64,000 nucleotides of DNA from Cardiocondyla obscurior (taxonomy: Eukaryota > Arthropoda > Insecta > Hymenoptera > Formicidae): contig NC_091867.1 of assembly GCF_019399895.1 (NCBI RefSeq), positions 9,499,501-9,563,500 on the forward strand. The letters are read 5' to 3'. Positions 1 through 11,600 of the stretch are shown piece after piece. Every line of letters starts with the position of its first letter. Positions within the stretch are counted from its first letter, which is position 1. Under the pieces are notes generated by a model that was not told the DNA's origin, searched no databases, and saw only the letters and a program-made list of their open reading frames with translations. A program made the position numbers and the translations under genes.

Positions 1-2414
1 GTAACCACCGTGTCAACGGACGAACGGACGCCGCAATGCGGAAGAACCTTGCCGGGAACCGATCTCCAGGAGTTGACGGACGCGCGCGCGCGCCCGACTG
101 TCAATTTCTATCTTCCCCTCCCCCCCCTTCCCCCCCGGGAAGGTTTAATGCGTCGTCGTCAGCGGCGACGACTCCTGGAGTCCCGTCGATCGTATGAAAC
201 CTGGGGGAGGGTGATCGGCGCGCTCGCACTCGCGGTACAACGTTCCCTCACTCGGGACTTTAACTCTCCTATTGCTTTCCTAATTTTTACAAAAGGAAGC
301 AACAAAGTCCAGATTGTACGTACTTCCAAGCGAGTGCTCGCTGTTTTTATAATAAAAAATAAAAGCGGATACATGTACGTTTCTTTTTTGGGAGTTTTCT
401 TTTTTTTACATCGCAGGTTTCATTCGTCGAATTCGCTGGCGTAAGGTTTTAGTTTTCGGCAGAAATATTCGTGCGGCGTAACGGCAAAGGAAACAATCGT
501 TAGCCGGTATATATTAATTTCGATTAATTAATTACGTAGTTGGCTCGGAATTGTTTATCCGCGCTTGCGAGAGCGGCGACGGAGAAGTCCAGTTATAATT
601 TTTTCGCGTACGCGAGATGATCAGTGAATTATGAGCGAAAGGCAATCTTGCTGATTACGTAGTTGTAAACCCTTCGAAACAAGCGACGTGATGCAAGAAA
701 GCTTGGAGTGATGAAATCCCCTCAGTGGAATAGGAAATTTTATTTGGTTTATTTTTACCGTTCAATTTCGTCAGGCCAAGTCTCGCTAAAAACTTAGAAA
801 CGTGTCGTTCAAGAGATTAGTAGCAATACATGTGATAAAGTCGAGAGTTCATAGAATAATTCATGCTCAAGCAGGCGAAAGATACCCTGTTCAGAAAATA
901 TACAAAAGCCATTGAGTAACGATATGCTAATAAAGGAATAGCATATAGATTGATTACTTTGAAAGTGCGAATAATTTTCTTCAAGTATCATAAAGTTAAC
1001 GTTACATAATGATGTGCTGTAGACGACGAGTTTCGTAGGAACATTTTACAAATTACTCTACAAAGTTTTTCCGTTTTAAAAATATAAGGCACGATCATGT
1101 AAATCACATTCGTAGTTTTCTCAGTTGATAGACAATAGCGTTATCTATGATTGCACATACGCGTACATGTATCAGTATGTTGTTTACGTGCACACACGTG
1201 AATTGTTCATTTGCCAAATCGATTAACTTCACAGAAAGTAAAGAAAAGATCTTAAAACACTGGCGACTTGAGCCTCGCTCAAATACTTTGGCACTAAAAT
1301 AAAATATTAAAAAAAAAAAAAGAAATTAAATTGCGTTGAGTTAATCAGTTTGACCTGTGAACAACACGTATGTACATATTTTACAAAACATGTTTTAAAA
1401 AAAAAGTAATAAAATTATCGCTATCGTTACTGAACCATAGTAAATAAAATCTATTAAATAACTGTTCGTTACTTTACAAAAAATCTTTTTGTACTTGTTC
1501 AACCTAATAACGTAGACGTTTATATGAAAAATGTATAATAGCCTGTCATAATTTTATTCCAATTATCTCCAACTGTGCAAATATAAATTTTGAAAATTAA
1601 TATTACAATTTGTTAATATTTCACTATCGTTTTAAAGTTTTACATTTTTATTGTCTAAAAAACAAAAAAAATGTATAACAGTGAAATAATAAAGTAACGT
1701 CTACTTTTCTGTAGTTAGGCTATTTCCATTTGATAATTTTTTATTTTAATATATTACCTAATATTACTTAATCAGTTTAGAAAATTGTATTAAATTATGA
1801 AAATAAAAAATAAGAACTTTTTCAGTAAATGTTCTAATACTATGTAATTGTAATTAATACGCAACTTAAAATGTCTTCTTTGGTCTTTTATATTAAAGAA
1901 CATAAAAAAATACGTGTCTTATACAATAGTATACGCGAAGCGCGAGAGAAACTATATATCTTTTACATGGTTAGCAAATTGAAATATTGGTTAAGAATGA
2001 AACTTTGCATCGATATTAACCCCAGTGCTACAGCAACTGTTACTTTTTGGGTTAATACAAATGTAAGAATCAAATACACAAATAAAAATATAAGAGATAT
2101 CCAAGTGCCTTACATAGTATACTTGGTGGTAGTCTCTTATCTCTCTCCGTACTCTTTCGCTACTGTAACTCATATATATCACATGTTCACGTGATACATA
2201 CTTTTATAAGACACTGCAGGATAATCGACTAGTATTCTACGTTTGTAAAACATAATTAAATGATATAATCTTATATTATTTAAGTTTTCCAAAAATTTTG
2301 GTCATTTAACTAACGATAACGACATTTCTTCATTAAAAATCAAAATTAAAAATACTAACGAAAAAAAAAAAAGGAATTAGTAAACAATACGTACTAACGT
2401 TCGTAATAGTGAAG
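1..2414. other. Intergenic DNA downstream of AGO3
   Basis: Bases 1-260 are GC-rich with an open frame of 144 codons that looks like low-complexity chance coding. From about 300 onward the DNA is strongly AT-rich with only short frames. The AGO3 3' UTR must extend some way below 2415 but no clear AATAAA was found. Confidence 0.6.
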
Positions 2415-5400
2415 TTACAAATAGAATAAAGTATTTGAAAAAGTTTGATGTGGTTCAGCAAGAAGATTTTGACCAACCAAATATACAAGTTTGTGCGCGT
2501 ACTGGCAAGGTGCGGGTACACGAATCGTACCGGGCCAATTGTAATACAAATGACAAAGTTTATACGTGAGTCGTTGCATATGGTCCGTTTCCATGTTGGA
2601 CGAATCATGAATAACGACGTAATGAGTGGGAGTCACTGTACCCTCTCGCACATTTTGCGACACGAGGAAGAAGTCATAATAATTTCGCCGTGTTACGCAA
2701 GAATCAATAACTGTTCCTGGTGGAGGATTTGCCAAATCGTCCCTTCCCCTCTATGAATTAAAAGCATTTTCAATAAATTAAAAACATTTAAAATATTAAT
2801 CGAATAAATTCTTCTAACACATTGCATAAAGTATATAATATAAATTCTTTAGTACAATACTTACTCCTTTGATAAATATCCGTGTATTGATACGTTTTTG
2901 AACGATGATCACACTAAGTTGTGGTTTATAATTCGGTGCAATGCGACTGAATGTCGCTAATAATTGCTTTACTTCGTAATTTTCAACATAATCCAAATCC
3001 CCATCACCAACTCCATCACGAAATATAATTATACGGTCTGGAGTACAGTTATTATGCTGACAACAGAATATTATCGTGAAGTAACCTAAAGAAAATCTTT
3101 ATTTGGAAGGTGTATATAACGTATTAATTACCTTTTGATATGCATTAACAGCTGAAATAAGGCACACTTGTAGCATATCCACTAATTCTTGTTTAGAAGC
3201 TTGCATGCAAATTCTACTATGCCATTTGCTTAACTGATTATCCAAAGAAGCAACAAAGCCTGCGACGCTTTTTTTTGGCCCTGCACCTGTGCCAACGTGA
3301 TAAACATCTATGCCACATACCATACAGTTTCTCTATTAACATAATAAAATTTATTTTAAAAGATATTTAAGAAAAATAAAAAGTATATATAATATATAAG
3401 TTATCTATCTACCAATGGCATTGTTAGTGTCCATAACGCTCCACCAAGTTTGCAATTAATTTGAAGTGCTATCTTTTCTGTGACACTTTTCAATTTAGGA
3501 GGCTTAGAAATAGTTTTTGCAATTATGACTTGTGATGCTACAGCTGATTGTACGCAGCATAATCTGTAATTGTAACAGAATAGTAAAATTTTATTTTTAA
3601 TTATTATATGAATAAATTCCCAAAATATATTATTAATTATATTATTATACAGCATACTCATATTAAAAAAAAAATAAAAAAAAAACAAGCAATAAGACCA
3701 TATTAAATCACAAAAAAATAGTCTTACTTTTTTACTGCGGAATACCGATCAGTACGGTTAGTCGGAAATACGATGACTATCATTTCGACATCATTGCTGA
3801 TACTAGTTCGAATTTGTTTCAAATACGTCTCAGTTTTATCATTAGGTAAGCAAATCTGTTGTGGTTTATGAATTTGCATACAAATATCCTTCGAAATTTT
3901 TTTTAAGGTCTCTAAGAAATCTCTTACACAAGTTTCATCTTTTGGACAATACAGAATGTGCCATCTCTCCAAATTAGGCTAAAATGTAAAATACATGTGA
4001 TGTAACAAATAGGTTTGCGCGATCATTCACCGTGCATCAGTTTTTCAATTCTCAATTTTTTTTTCAATTTACTTACAGTGCGCAATACAGGATTTCGTAC
4101 TGCAAATCCGCCCCAATCTACAGGCTTTTCAAATGATCGATATGTTCTGTTATTTCCAAAAATTATAGTTTCAGGATCAAGACATCTTGCAGGAAATTGA
4201 ACTAATTCTTTGCTCAAACGTAAACCCCATTCTGCTAGTATCGCTCGAGTTACTTCATTTTTTTCTACTTCTTCTATAAATCGTTTCATAAAATCTCGAC
4301 GTTGATTAGGCGACATTTTTGTAACTGCATTTAGATCTCTCATCGTATTATAGTTATTGCGAATATCATCAGTAAGACCTGACGCATAGCTCAATTCCGG
4401 CACCAAAAGAATTATTCTTTCTTCTTTCTATTTTATCCAAACAATTTTTTTTATGGCAATAACGAATTTCAAATGACGTAATCAACAATATCAATAGTAA
4501 TGTGAAAATCATTAAATCACGAACCTCGCCAGTTGGTGTTCTAAATGTACCTCGATGCACTAAAAGTGGTTGCTGTTTATCTTCAATCTCAATATTCCAA
4601 TTCGATTCATAGTATTCGATCAAAGTCATATTTTTATCATCTTTAGAGAATTCATACATTGGCGTTTTATCCCAGGCGATGTCATCTATACGGTACGTTC
4701 TATTATTATATCGTGTCAATACACTTGATCCAATAATTGCTTTCATCACATTATCTTTATAATCATATTGTGATCTCTGATAAATCTCTCTTCTGCAAGA
4801 AAATTATGCAAATTAGACATATAAAATAAATTAAAAAACAATTATAAGTTATTCCGCTTACAAGTCAGTCATAATTTCTATCTTAAAAACTAGTCTACCT
4901 TCAATAATTATTATATTTGTAAACCCATTTCGACAATCTTGACGATCATTATGCTAGTCGTAAGATTATAGTAAAAATTTGGACTCAAATTTTTATTATT
5001 GCAATGTTCATCTAGCCATAAAAAGTATTGCAATAAATGTAAAACAACTTTAATGTTAAAATAAAAAAACCATAACTTACATTACATCTCGTATGGTTTC
5101 TGTCCGCATCACTCGATGTCTAGCATCCAAGCATAATTTTAAACCACCCTCATACTCATTTACGGCTGTTACGTAACCAGGCCATACTTCTAATCGATGG
5201 CGCTCCAAGGGATGCGCACACTGAGGATTAAAATTTTGTCGGCCAATACGAACCAAACTAAGCGCGCGCATTATACGATTAAATAAAATATTGAAAAATT
5301 GCACATTTTCACTCATGGATTGTTTCTTTTTAAAAATAACTGTAAGAACTACTGTGGAGCTATCCATTGGATGTGTTGAATTATAGCGAGTAACCTAAAA

Positions 5401-6400
5401 ATTTTACAATTATCAAACGATGTTTTATACATATAACATTGATTTACATTGATTGATATCAACTTTGAACTCACATCCTCTGGTAATTTTATTGGTAAAT
5501 AAAGTAACATTCCGTCAAATGTTTTTGTTCGTCCTAAAACTGCAGAATGCTGATTGAGAAGCTTACGACGTAAACCTGTCGAATCTATATCTGGCGAAAA
5601 TTTAACTTCGTACTGAAATAGACCTTTCCCAGGTTCCAATTCCAGATCCACATAATTGCAGTATGCTTCTATTCTACAAATAAAAAAATTATTAATAATT
5701 ATTTCTAATTATTAACATTCAATTGTTATACTGTATCTCTATTCTTGACATACAAAACCAATGTTTTATTTTTATGCTATTAAAATCGTGTTTATGTAGA
5801 AAGTATTTTTTAAACTTCTTTACATTGTAACTACTAAAACCACGTGTAAAAGAAAAGATAATTTAAATAAGTCAAAGAAAAATCGTATTTGTGAAACTAT
5901 GAACGTGTACCTTGTTCCACTTTTTCCCTGTCGGCTTATCACTTCTTCAGTTGTTTGTAAGTCAGACGCGGGAGGATTATCATAGACGGAAATATCAGCT
6001 AACCTTCCTAATACTCCCGCAGCATCATCTGTTTTTTGCTGAGATGTAGATGGTTTACTGGAATAGAATAAAATATTAAGCACGCGTTCTACATATAAAC
6101 ATCCATTATAATTCAAAGATTCCAAATTCTTTACTACACTTACCCTATTTTTTTTAATACACCTCCGATAGACCCTCGACCGTGACCGGCCGTTAAGGAT
6201 GAATCTTTCGATTCCGAGTCACTACCGCTTTTCGATTTAAATAAAGTGACTAATTGTGCACGTCCACGGCCTGCACCACTGCTTGAACTACTAGTTGTAC
6301 TTTGAGAAGAGTAACCCTCTGATCTGGATGCTTGAGCTCGATCTTGCTCTGCCTTCTTCTTCATTAAATCAAGAAGGGAACCGCGTCCTTTCCCATCCAT
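2415..6400 (-). CDS. AGO3: PIWI-clade Argonaute, AGO3-type piRNA slicer
   Basis: Germline PIWI protein that binds piRNAs and cleaves transposon RNA in the ping-pong cycle (family knowledge). Coding exons in transcript order: 6400-6144, 6057-5911, 5673-5475, 5394-5081, 4792-4525, 4427-4077, 3978-3728, 3563-3413, 3332-3132, 3056-2865, 2750-2415. All phases agree, giving 888 aa, a usual PIWI length. The start ATG sits in AAACCATGG. The N-terminus carries three GRG motifs (KGRGSLL, AGRGRAQ, GHGRGSI) expected to be arginine-methylated and bound by Tudor proteins. PAZ lies around 300-395, MID around 515-600, PIWI to the end. The catalytic tetrad is intact: D655 (CGIDVYH), E695 (SKQELVD), D727 (FRDGVGDG), H820 (TPTHYVV). 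The C-terminus is NTLFYL. GRGSLL at the start, GIDVYH and APCQYAHKL favour AGO3 over Aubergine/Piwi. The exon 5 donor (GAG|GTTCGT) is weak, so that junction is the least certain. Confidence 0.93.
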
Positions 6401-8000
6401 GGTTTACAACAAATGTTCTCTATTATTATAACAAATAATTATCCTGATTAATAATTTAATAAAATAATTTTTCAACAAGTTTAAAATATTAAAGAAGTCT
6501 TTTTTATTCGGTTGTTCTTCGAGAAAGAACGTAACTGCATTCAATAAAAATGCTACGTTTACAACTTTTTTTTACATTTTGCTGAACACAGCTAAATATC
6601 TTATTTCACCTACTCAGCGTCAGGCTGTTTGTATTTCTCACGCTATTTGTATTTCTTTGCCATATGAAAAAAAAACTTAGAGAAACAAAAAATTCTAAAA
6701 CTTCTCGGAAAGTCGAATTATTTCTCAATTGCCGTAACCGCGAATAAAATTAAAACTGTTGTAATATTGCTTGCCAAGTGTATGTATATTGCTGCTTAAA
6801 TAAAATTATAAGTCGAGCGACGCGAGCAGTTTTGTGGTAAATGAAAGTAGCGAGGATTCAATCGGGAAACGATAAATTTCGGAGAAGATATCGCTGGCGG
6901 ATCTTTTGCCCCGTTTTCTGAAATAAAATTTGGGAAGGAATTAAAGACGATCTGACGTGATCCCTCGAACGCCCGTACAGAACAAAGACGCTGATTCAGT
7001 TTCGTTTCAAGGCAACCGATAAGCGAGCATGACACACGCACTAGGCGAGGCGATTAGAAAAAAAGTCGAGGTTCGCATCTCGTTCACATATCTCGAAATC
7101 TTTTTCCTTCTCCTGCCCCCCCTCCCCAAGTTAAACTGACCCCTCAAGGGCTACGAATCGCCAAGACTGGCCAAGACTGAACTCGCGAGATCGAGCTCAC
7201 GGCCGCCTTGGCCCTTTGCGTCTTTCACCCTTTTTTTCGCCCGACGCCGAAGAGATGCTCGTAAATCACGGCCATCGCGGCCGGAATCGGCGAAGGGTCC
7301 GAGCCATTGTTGGCGATAAAATAAAAATCGAGCATAGTGGATTAACCTCCGCGTGGACTTCGCCGACGCGACACGTTAAATCACTCATTACTTACGTTAC
7401 TTGCATCTATCGATTTCCTTCGTTGTATTTCTCCGTGTGCCCTCGTCCGAAGCTACCACAAAGCGAAGTAATCGAGTCGATGGAGTGGCGAACCGAGAAC
7501 GGAAGGTATCGTTAAACGGGATACGAAAGAGCCATGAGAGCGAGAGGCGAGAAAGGACTCTTCCTGCTCGCCGAGTGCAGATGTGCAGATGCACAGAATC
7601 CGGAATCCCTTTGAATACAGAGGCAACCAATTGCTCTTTGTTAAGCAGTGGTACCACCTGCAACGCGATCGACCGACGGCCACTCGCCGCGCGCGAAAGC
7701 GTAGGCGGGAAAAGTGCACTTGTACAAAATTCTTCAGCGCATTGGGATGGAAAATGATTGATTGACACTTGTTCGATGTACTTTAAAATTGTATATTTTA
7801 AAAATATTAACGTTAGATATATAATTTGTTTTTCCTTTCGTCGATTATTAAAAAGTCACGAAACAAAAAACGAATTCGAATGGTTCTGAGGCCGCATTTA
7901 CGGTTGTTATTAATAAAATTTTATTTATATATATTGCATGATATACAATTTATATTTAAAATTTATACGATATTTATAATTCATTATTTACAAGAGTCAC
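6401..8000. other. Intergenic DNA between AGO3 and foraging
   Basis: Holds the AGO3 5' UTR and promoter. An acceptor-like AATAATAG lies about 20 bp before the AGO3 ATG, so a leader intron is possible. Bases 6840-7770 are GC-richer with overlapping frames on both strands and no recognisable protein. Confidence 0.5.
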
Positions 8001-8052
8001 ATTATATATATATATATGTATATATATATTTATTTATATATATATATATAAT
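8001..8052. repeat. (TA)n microsatellite
   Basis: About 50 bp of alternating TA with few interruptions, at the probable end of the foraging 3' UTR. Confidence 0.85.
8029..8034 (-). terminator. Candidate poly(A) signal for foraging
   Basis: AATAAA on the minus strand about 630 nt after the kinase stop, within an AT-repeat tract. Low specificity because the tract is rich in similar words. Confidence 0.3.
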
Positions 8053-8400
8053 TAAAATATTATTACAATAAACTCTAAAAAGTAAACCAAACAACAATGA
8101 ACTTGCCATAAAAAGTTTAACATCTGACCAATCAAGCTATACGCACATTCTGACAAGTTAAATGGATGGCAAGAGGTCTCTTGGACTTGAGCTGACTGTT
8201 TCATGCGTGTGACCGCGTTTCTGAGCACAAGTATGACGTGTATGAGTTTACCTCTCCGAGGTAATAATGGCACTTGACACTTGCATACGTATCCTATAAT
8301 GTGTAACATTGGAGAAGATGCCTCTAAAACTCGCCAGACGCGACATAAATACAAGATTCGCAGCTCTAAAGTTATCTTTCTTTTTAAATTTTTGCTAATA
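8052..8400 (-). other. Probable foraging 3' UTR with a balanced-composition block
   Basis: Between the kinase stop (8667) and the AT-repeat at 8.0 kb, bases about 8090-8360 are markedly less AT-rich than their surroundings. They hold a 100-codon minus-strand frame (PMLHIIGYVCKCQVPLLPRR and onward) without clear splice sites or a recognised family. The most likely reading is a conserved 3' UTR segment; a small unannotated exon is possible. Confidence 0.3.
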
Positions 8401-8666
8401 TCGACCGAAATTCATAAAAACTCTAAATTTTATCACAGTGTAGTTCCCCTTTGAATCACGATTATATTGCGAGATATAATAAAAAATATAAGAATATGAT
8501 AAAATGCGACTGTAATTTGTATATCACGTAGTATGAGAGAAGTATAAATAAATGCAGGTGTCGCCAATTTTTCTGATGATCAAGTTGAATATGCCTTATT
8601 ATAAATTTCCTGCTAGTTAAAAACGCGAATATTAAATAGATGTCCCTTAAACATTTTTTTTTTGCG

Positions 8667-11600
8667 TTAAAAATCGTTATCCCAACCAGAAATATCATCG
8701 GGTGGGGGTGGATCGCTGTCGGCTGGATAAGCATCGAAATTCGCAGTGTCCGTAGCCCCTTGAACTCGTGGGAGTATCGGCGGTTCCAGAGTTCTCGTTT
8801 TTAAACCTTCCCAATTAAAGCCATCGAACCATCTGTAATTAGTTCGTATAAATTACCTTGACGATTCTATTTATATCTTTAATATGCTAAGAAATATATT
8901 TACTTGTGCTTTTGTATTTCACTAATACCACCTCTTTGATATCCAAGACGTTCCGCTGGATTGTCTCTGAAAAAAGAATAATTTGCATTGCATGATAAAT
9001 ACGAAATATGTACACTGAAAAGAAGATATGGCGTTTGCTGCGGCGACGGCAGCTAGCGAACGCGACTTTAGCGTCGTGTGCGTCGAGTTTCACACGTGCC
9101 GCATGTATTATATACCGCGCCGGCCGGTTTGCCGATGACTGATTTCTCTCCGTTCTCTCATCCCCTGCTTTTACCGTCTTTAAAATTACGTACGCTAGCC
9201 GCTGTCGCCGCAGAAAACGCCATATCTGTTCTTCGGTGTACAATAGAAATATGATTTACTCTAAAATGTATCATAAATTACCTGCAAAGCTTTTTGATAA
9301 GTGCCGTTGCATTACGTGTGATAGATCTAGGAAATTCTATAGCATCAATCCCTTTTAAGATAATGTTGTACGTCTTCATAGGATCAGCGCCGGTAAAAGG
9401 AGGTGTACCCGTAAGCAATTCGAACATGAGAACACCAAGGGACCAATAATCAGCACTTATATCATGGCCTTTATTTAGAATGACTTCTGGCGCTACGTAC
9501 TCTGGTGTACCACAAAAAGTCCACGTTTTCCTTCCGTTATCTAATCGCTTGGCAAAACCAAAATCCACAAGTTTAACATATCTAAAAAAAAAATAATACA
9601 ACAAAATGTAAATTTATCTGCTAAATATTACGAAAATATTATAATTAATATTTAAATTTCTTTTTGAAATTACGTAGATAACATGTCTCACCCTTGATTA
9701 TCCAAAAGTAAATTTTCCGGCTTAAGGTCTCTATATATAATGTTTCTCGAGTGCAAATAATCGAATGCTTCCACGACACATGCGGTATAAAAGCGCGTAG
9801 TACCATCATCGAAGTGTCCCTTGTCCCTGAGAACAGTCCATAACTCGCCACCCAAACAGGCTTCCATCAGCATATAGAGGTACTTTCTGTCTTTAAAGGT
9901 TTTAAAAAGCTTGACTACAAAATCACAATCCGCTTCGCCCATGATCCTTTTTTCAGACATAATGTGCTGCTGCTGTCGCGTTTCAACAATCTGCGCCTTC
10001 TTCATTTGCTTCAGAGCGAAGGACCGTGTGTTGTCTCCGGCAATTTGAACTAATTCAACTCTTCCGAAACCACCCACGCCGAGAGTCGCAATAGTCCGAA
10101 GGTCTTGCAACCGTACGTCCCGGAATTCCTCGTTTAGTCTTGAAAAAAGAATTGTAAGATGTCAATATTTTCAACGTATTCATAAATTATAAATTTTCTG
10201 ACAATTTCATTAGTAAATTGACACATCTCTATTTCTCTCCTTATTGCTAAACTTACTTGGAATGTATAATTTATTGTCCCATCCTAATGTCAAGCGTGGA
10301 ACATAATTATTACATACAACAATGAGTGTAATATGTACAGCTCAGTCTACCTCAGTCTATATTTAGAACATTTATCTATACGAATTTAACTTTCGTGTGG
10401 TTAACAAAAGATTACTCACCTCCTACGTTCCACCAACTCGTCCCTGTACCGTGTTCGGATTTCGTCCAAGGATGAGATTAATTGATTAAATGTTTCGCGG
10501 TCTATTACCAAACAGCTCACTCCTTCTGGATCGTCAGCGATAATATTAGCAGTTCTGAGATCATCTCTAGAAGAGTGAAATAAATTAGCATATATTTATG
10601 TTAATCTTGCTGAATTTATAATGTGCAAATTTTTAATAATTAAAAAAAAAAGACATTAATGTAGTCTTAACACAAAATTAATTTATCGAAGCAAGATAAA
10701 ATAATGACGAGTTTGATCTTGTTGTAGAAAGAAAAAAATTAATTATGCTCACCCTTGTAAAGCCTTCTCGCCAAAAAAGTCGCCCTTTCTCAAAGTTCTA
10801 ATATATTTTTCTTCCGTTGTGTCAGGCTGCTTTATCGTTACGCGGACTTGTCCCCTGCTGATAATGAAGAATGTGTCACCTCTCGCTCCTTGCCTTACTA
10901 TATAATCCCCATTGTTATAAAATGTCTACAAATATAAATGAATATAAAATTAATTGCAATTATGAAATCTGAATATAGTAAATATGTGCTGTGCCAACAG
11001 TTCTGTACCTCTTCTAGCACGTCTGAAATTTTGATTAAAGTCTCCTCGGGCAAGTTTTTGAAAATTGGCACGCTGAAACATGAAATCACGCATTAATTCT
11101 AAATGTTTACAATTTAAGACTAATTTTGCAATGATGCAGATAAAAATACACCGAATACAGTAAAGCCGTTGCATAATTTTTGGAAAATTTCAACAATTTT
11201 ATTATGAAATATTGCTCAAGATAGGATGCATGTGCCAAAAGGCAACCAGATCGAAGTTCATCCAGGTTTACAAGAAAAGATATCTTGCTTGTTACCTCTT
11301 TAAGAAGTCCGTGTATTCGGCCTGTCTCGAGAGGCCGGTCCTCATCATAATGGTTTGGAAGCATTGTCGGTCGATGGCCCATAATTGGCAATCAGTCGCA
11401 GCAGTGATCGTTGCTGTCCTCTTGCAATTGTAAAGAATCGCGAGCTCGCCCAGTACCTTTCCTTTTTGTTGCAAAGTGCTGAGATATTTGCCGTCCCTCG
11501 ATACTTCGACTTTACCCTCTAAAAAAATTAATTTAAAACATTAGAAAGATGAGATGTCTCGTCGTACGGTAGCTAAACGTAGAAAAATTAATTTAAAACA

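Noticed and set aside
10..444. 144-codon plus-strand frame at the window edge
   Set aside because: Runs from GC-rich into T-rich DNA with proline and phenylalanine runs; no splice sites or motifs support it.
8887..9243. 118-codon minus-strand frame across a kinase exon
   Set aside because: Mostly the MITE sequence read through intron; only 8904-8966 is coding, in another frame.
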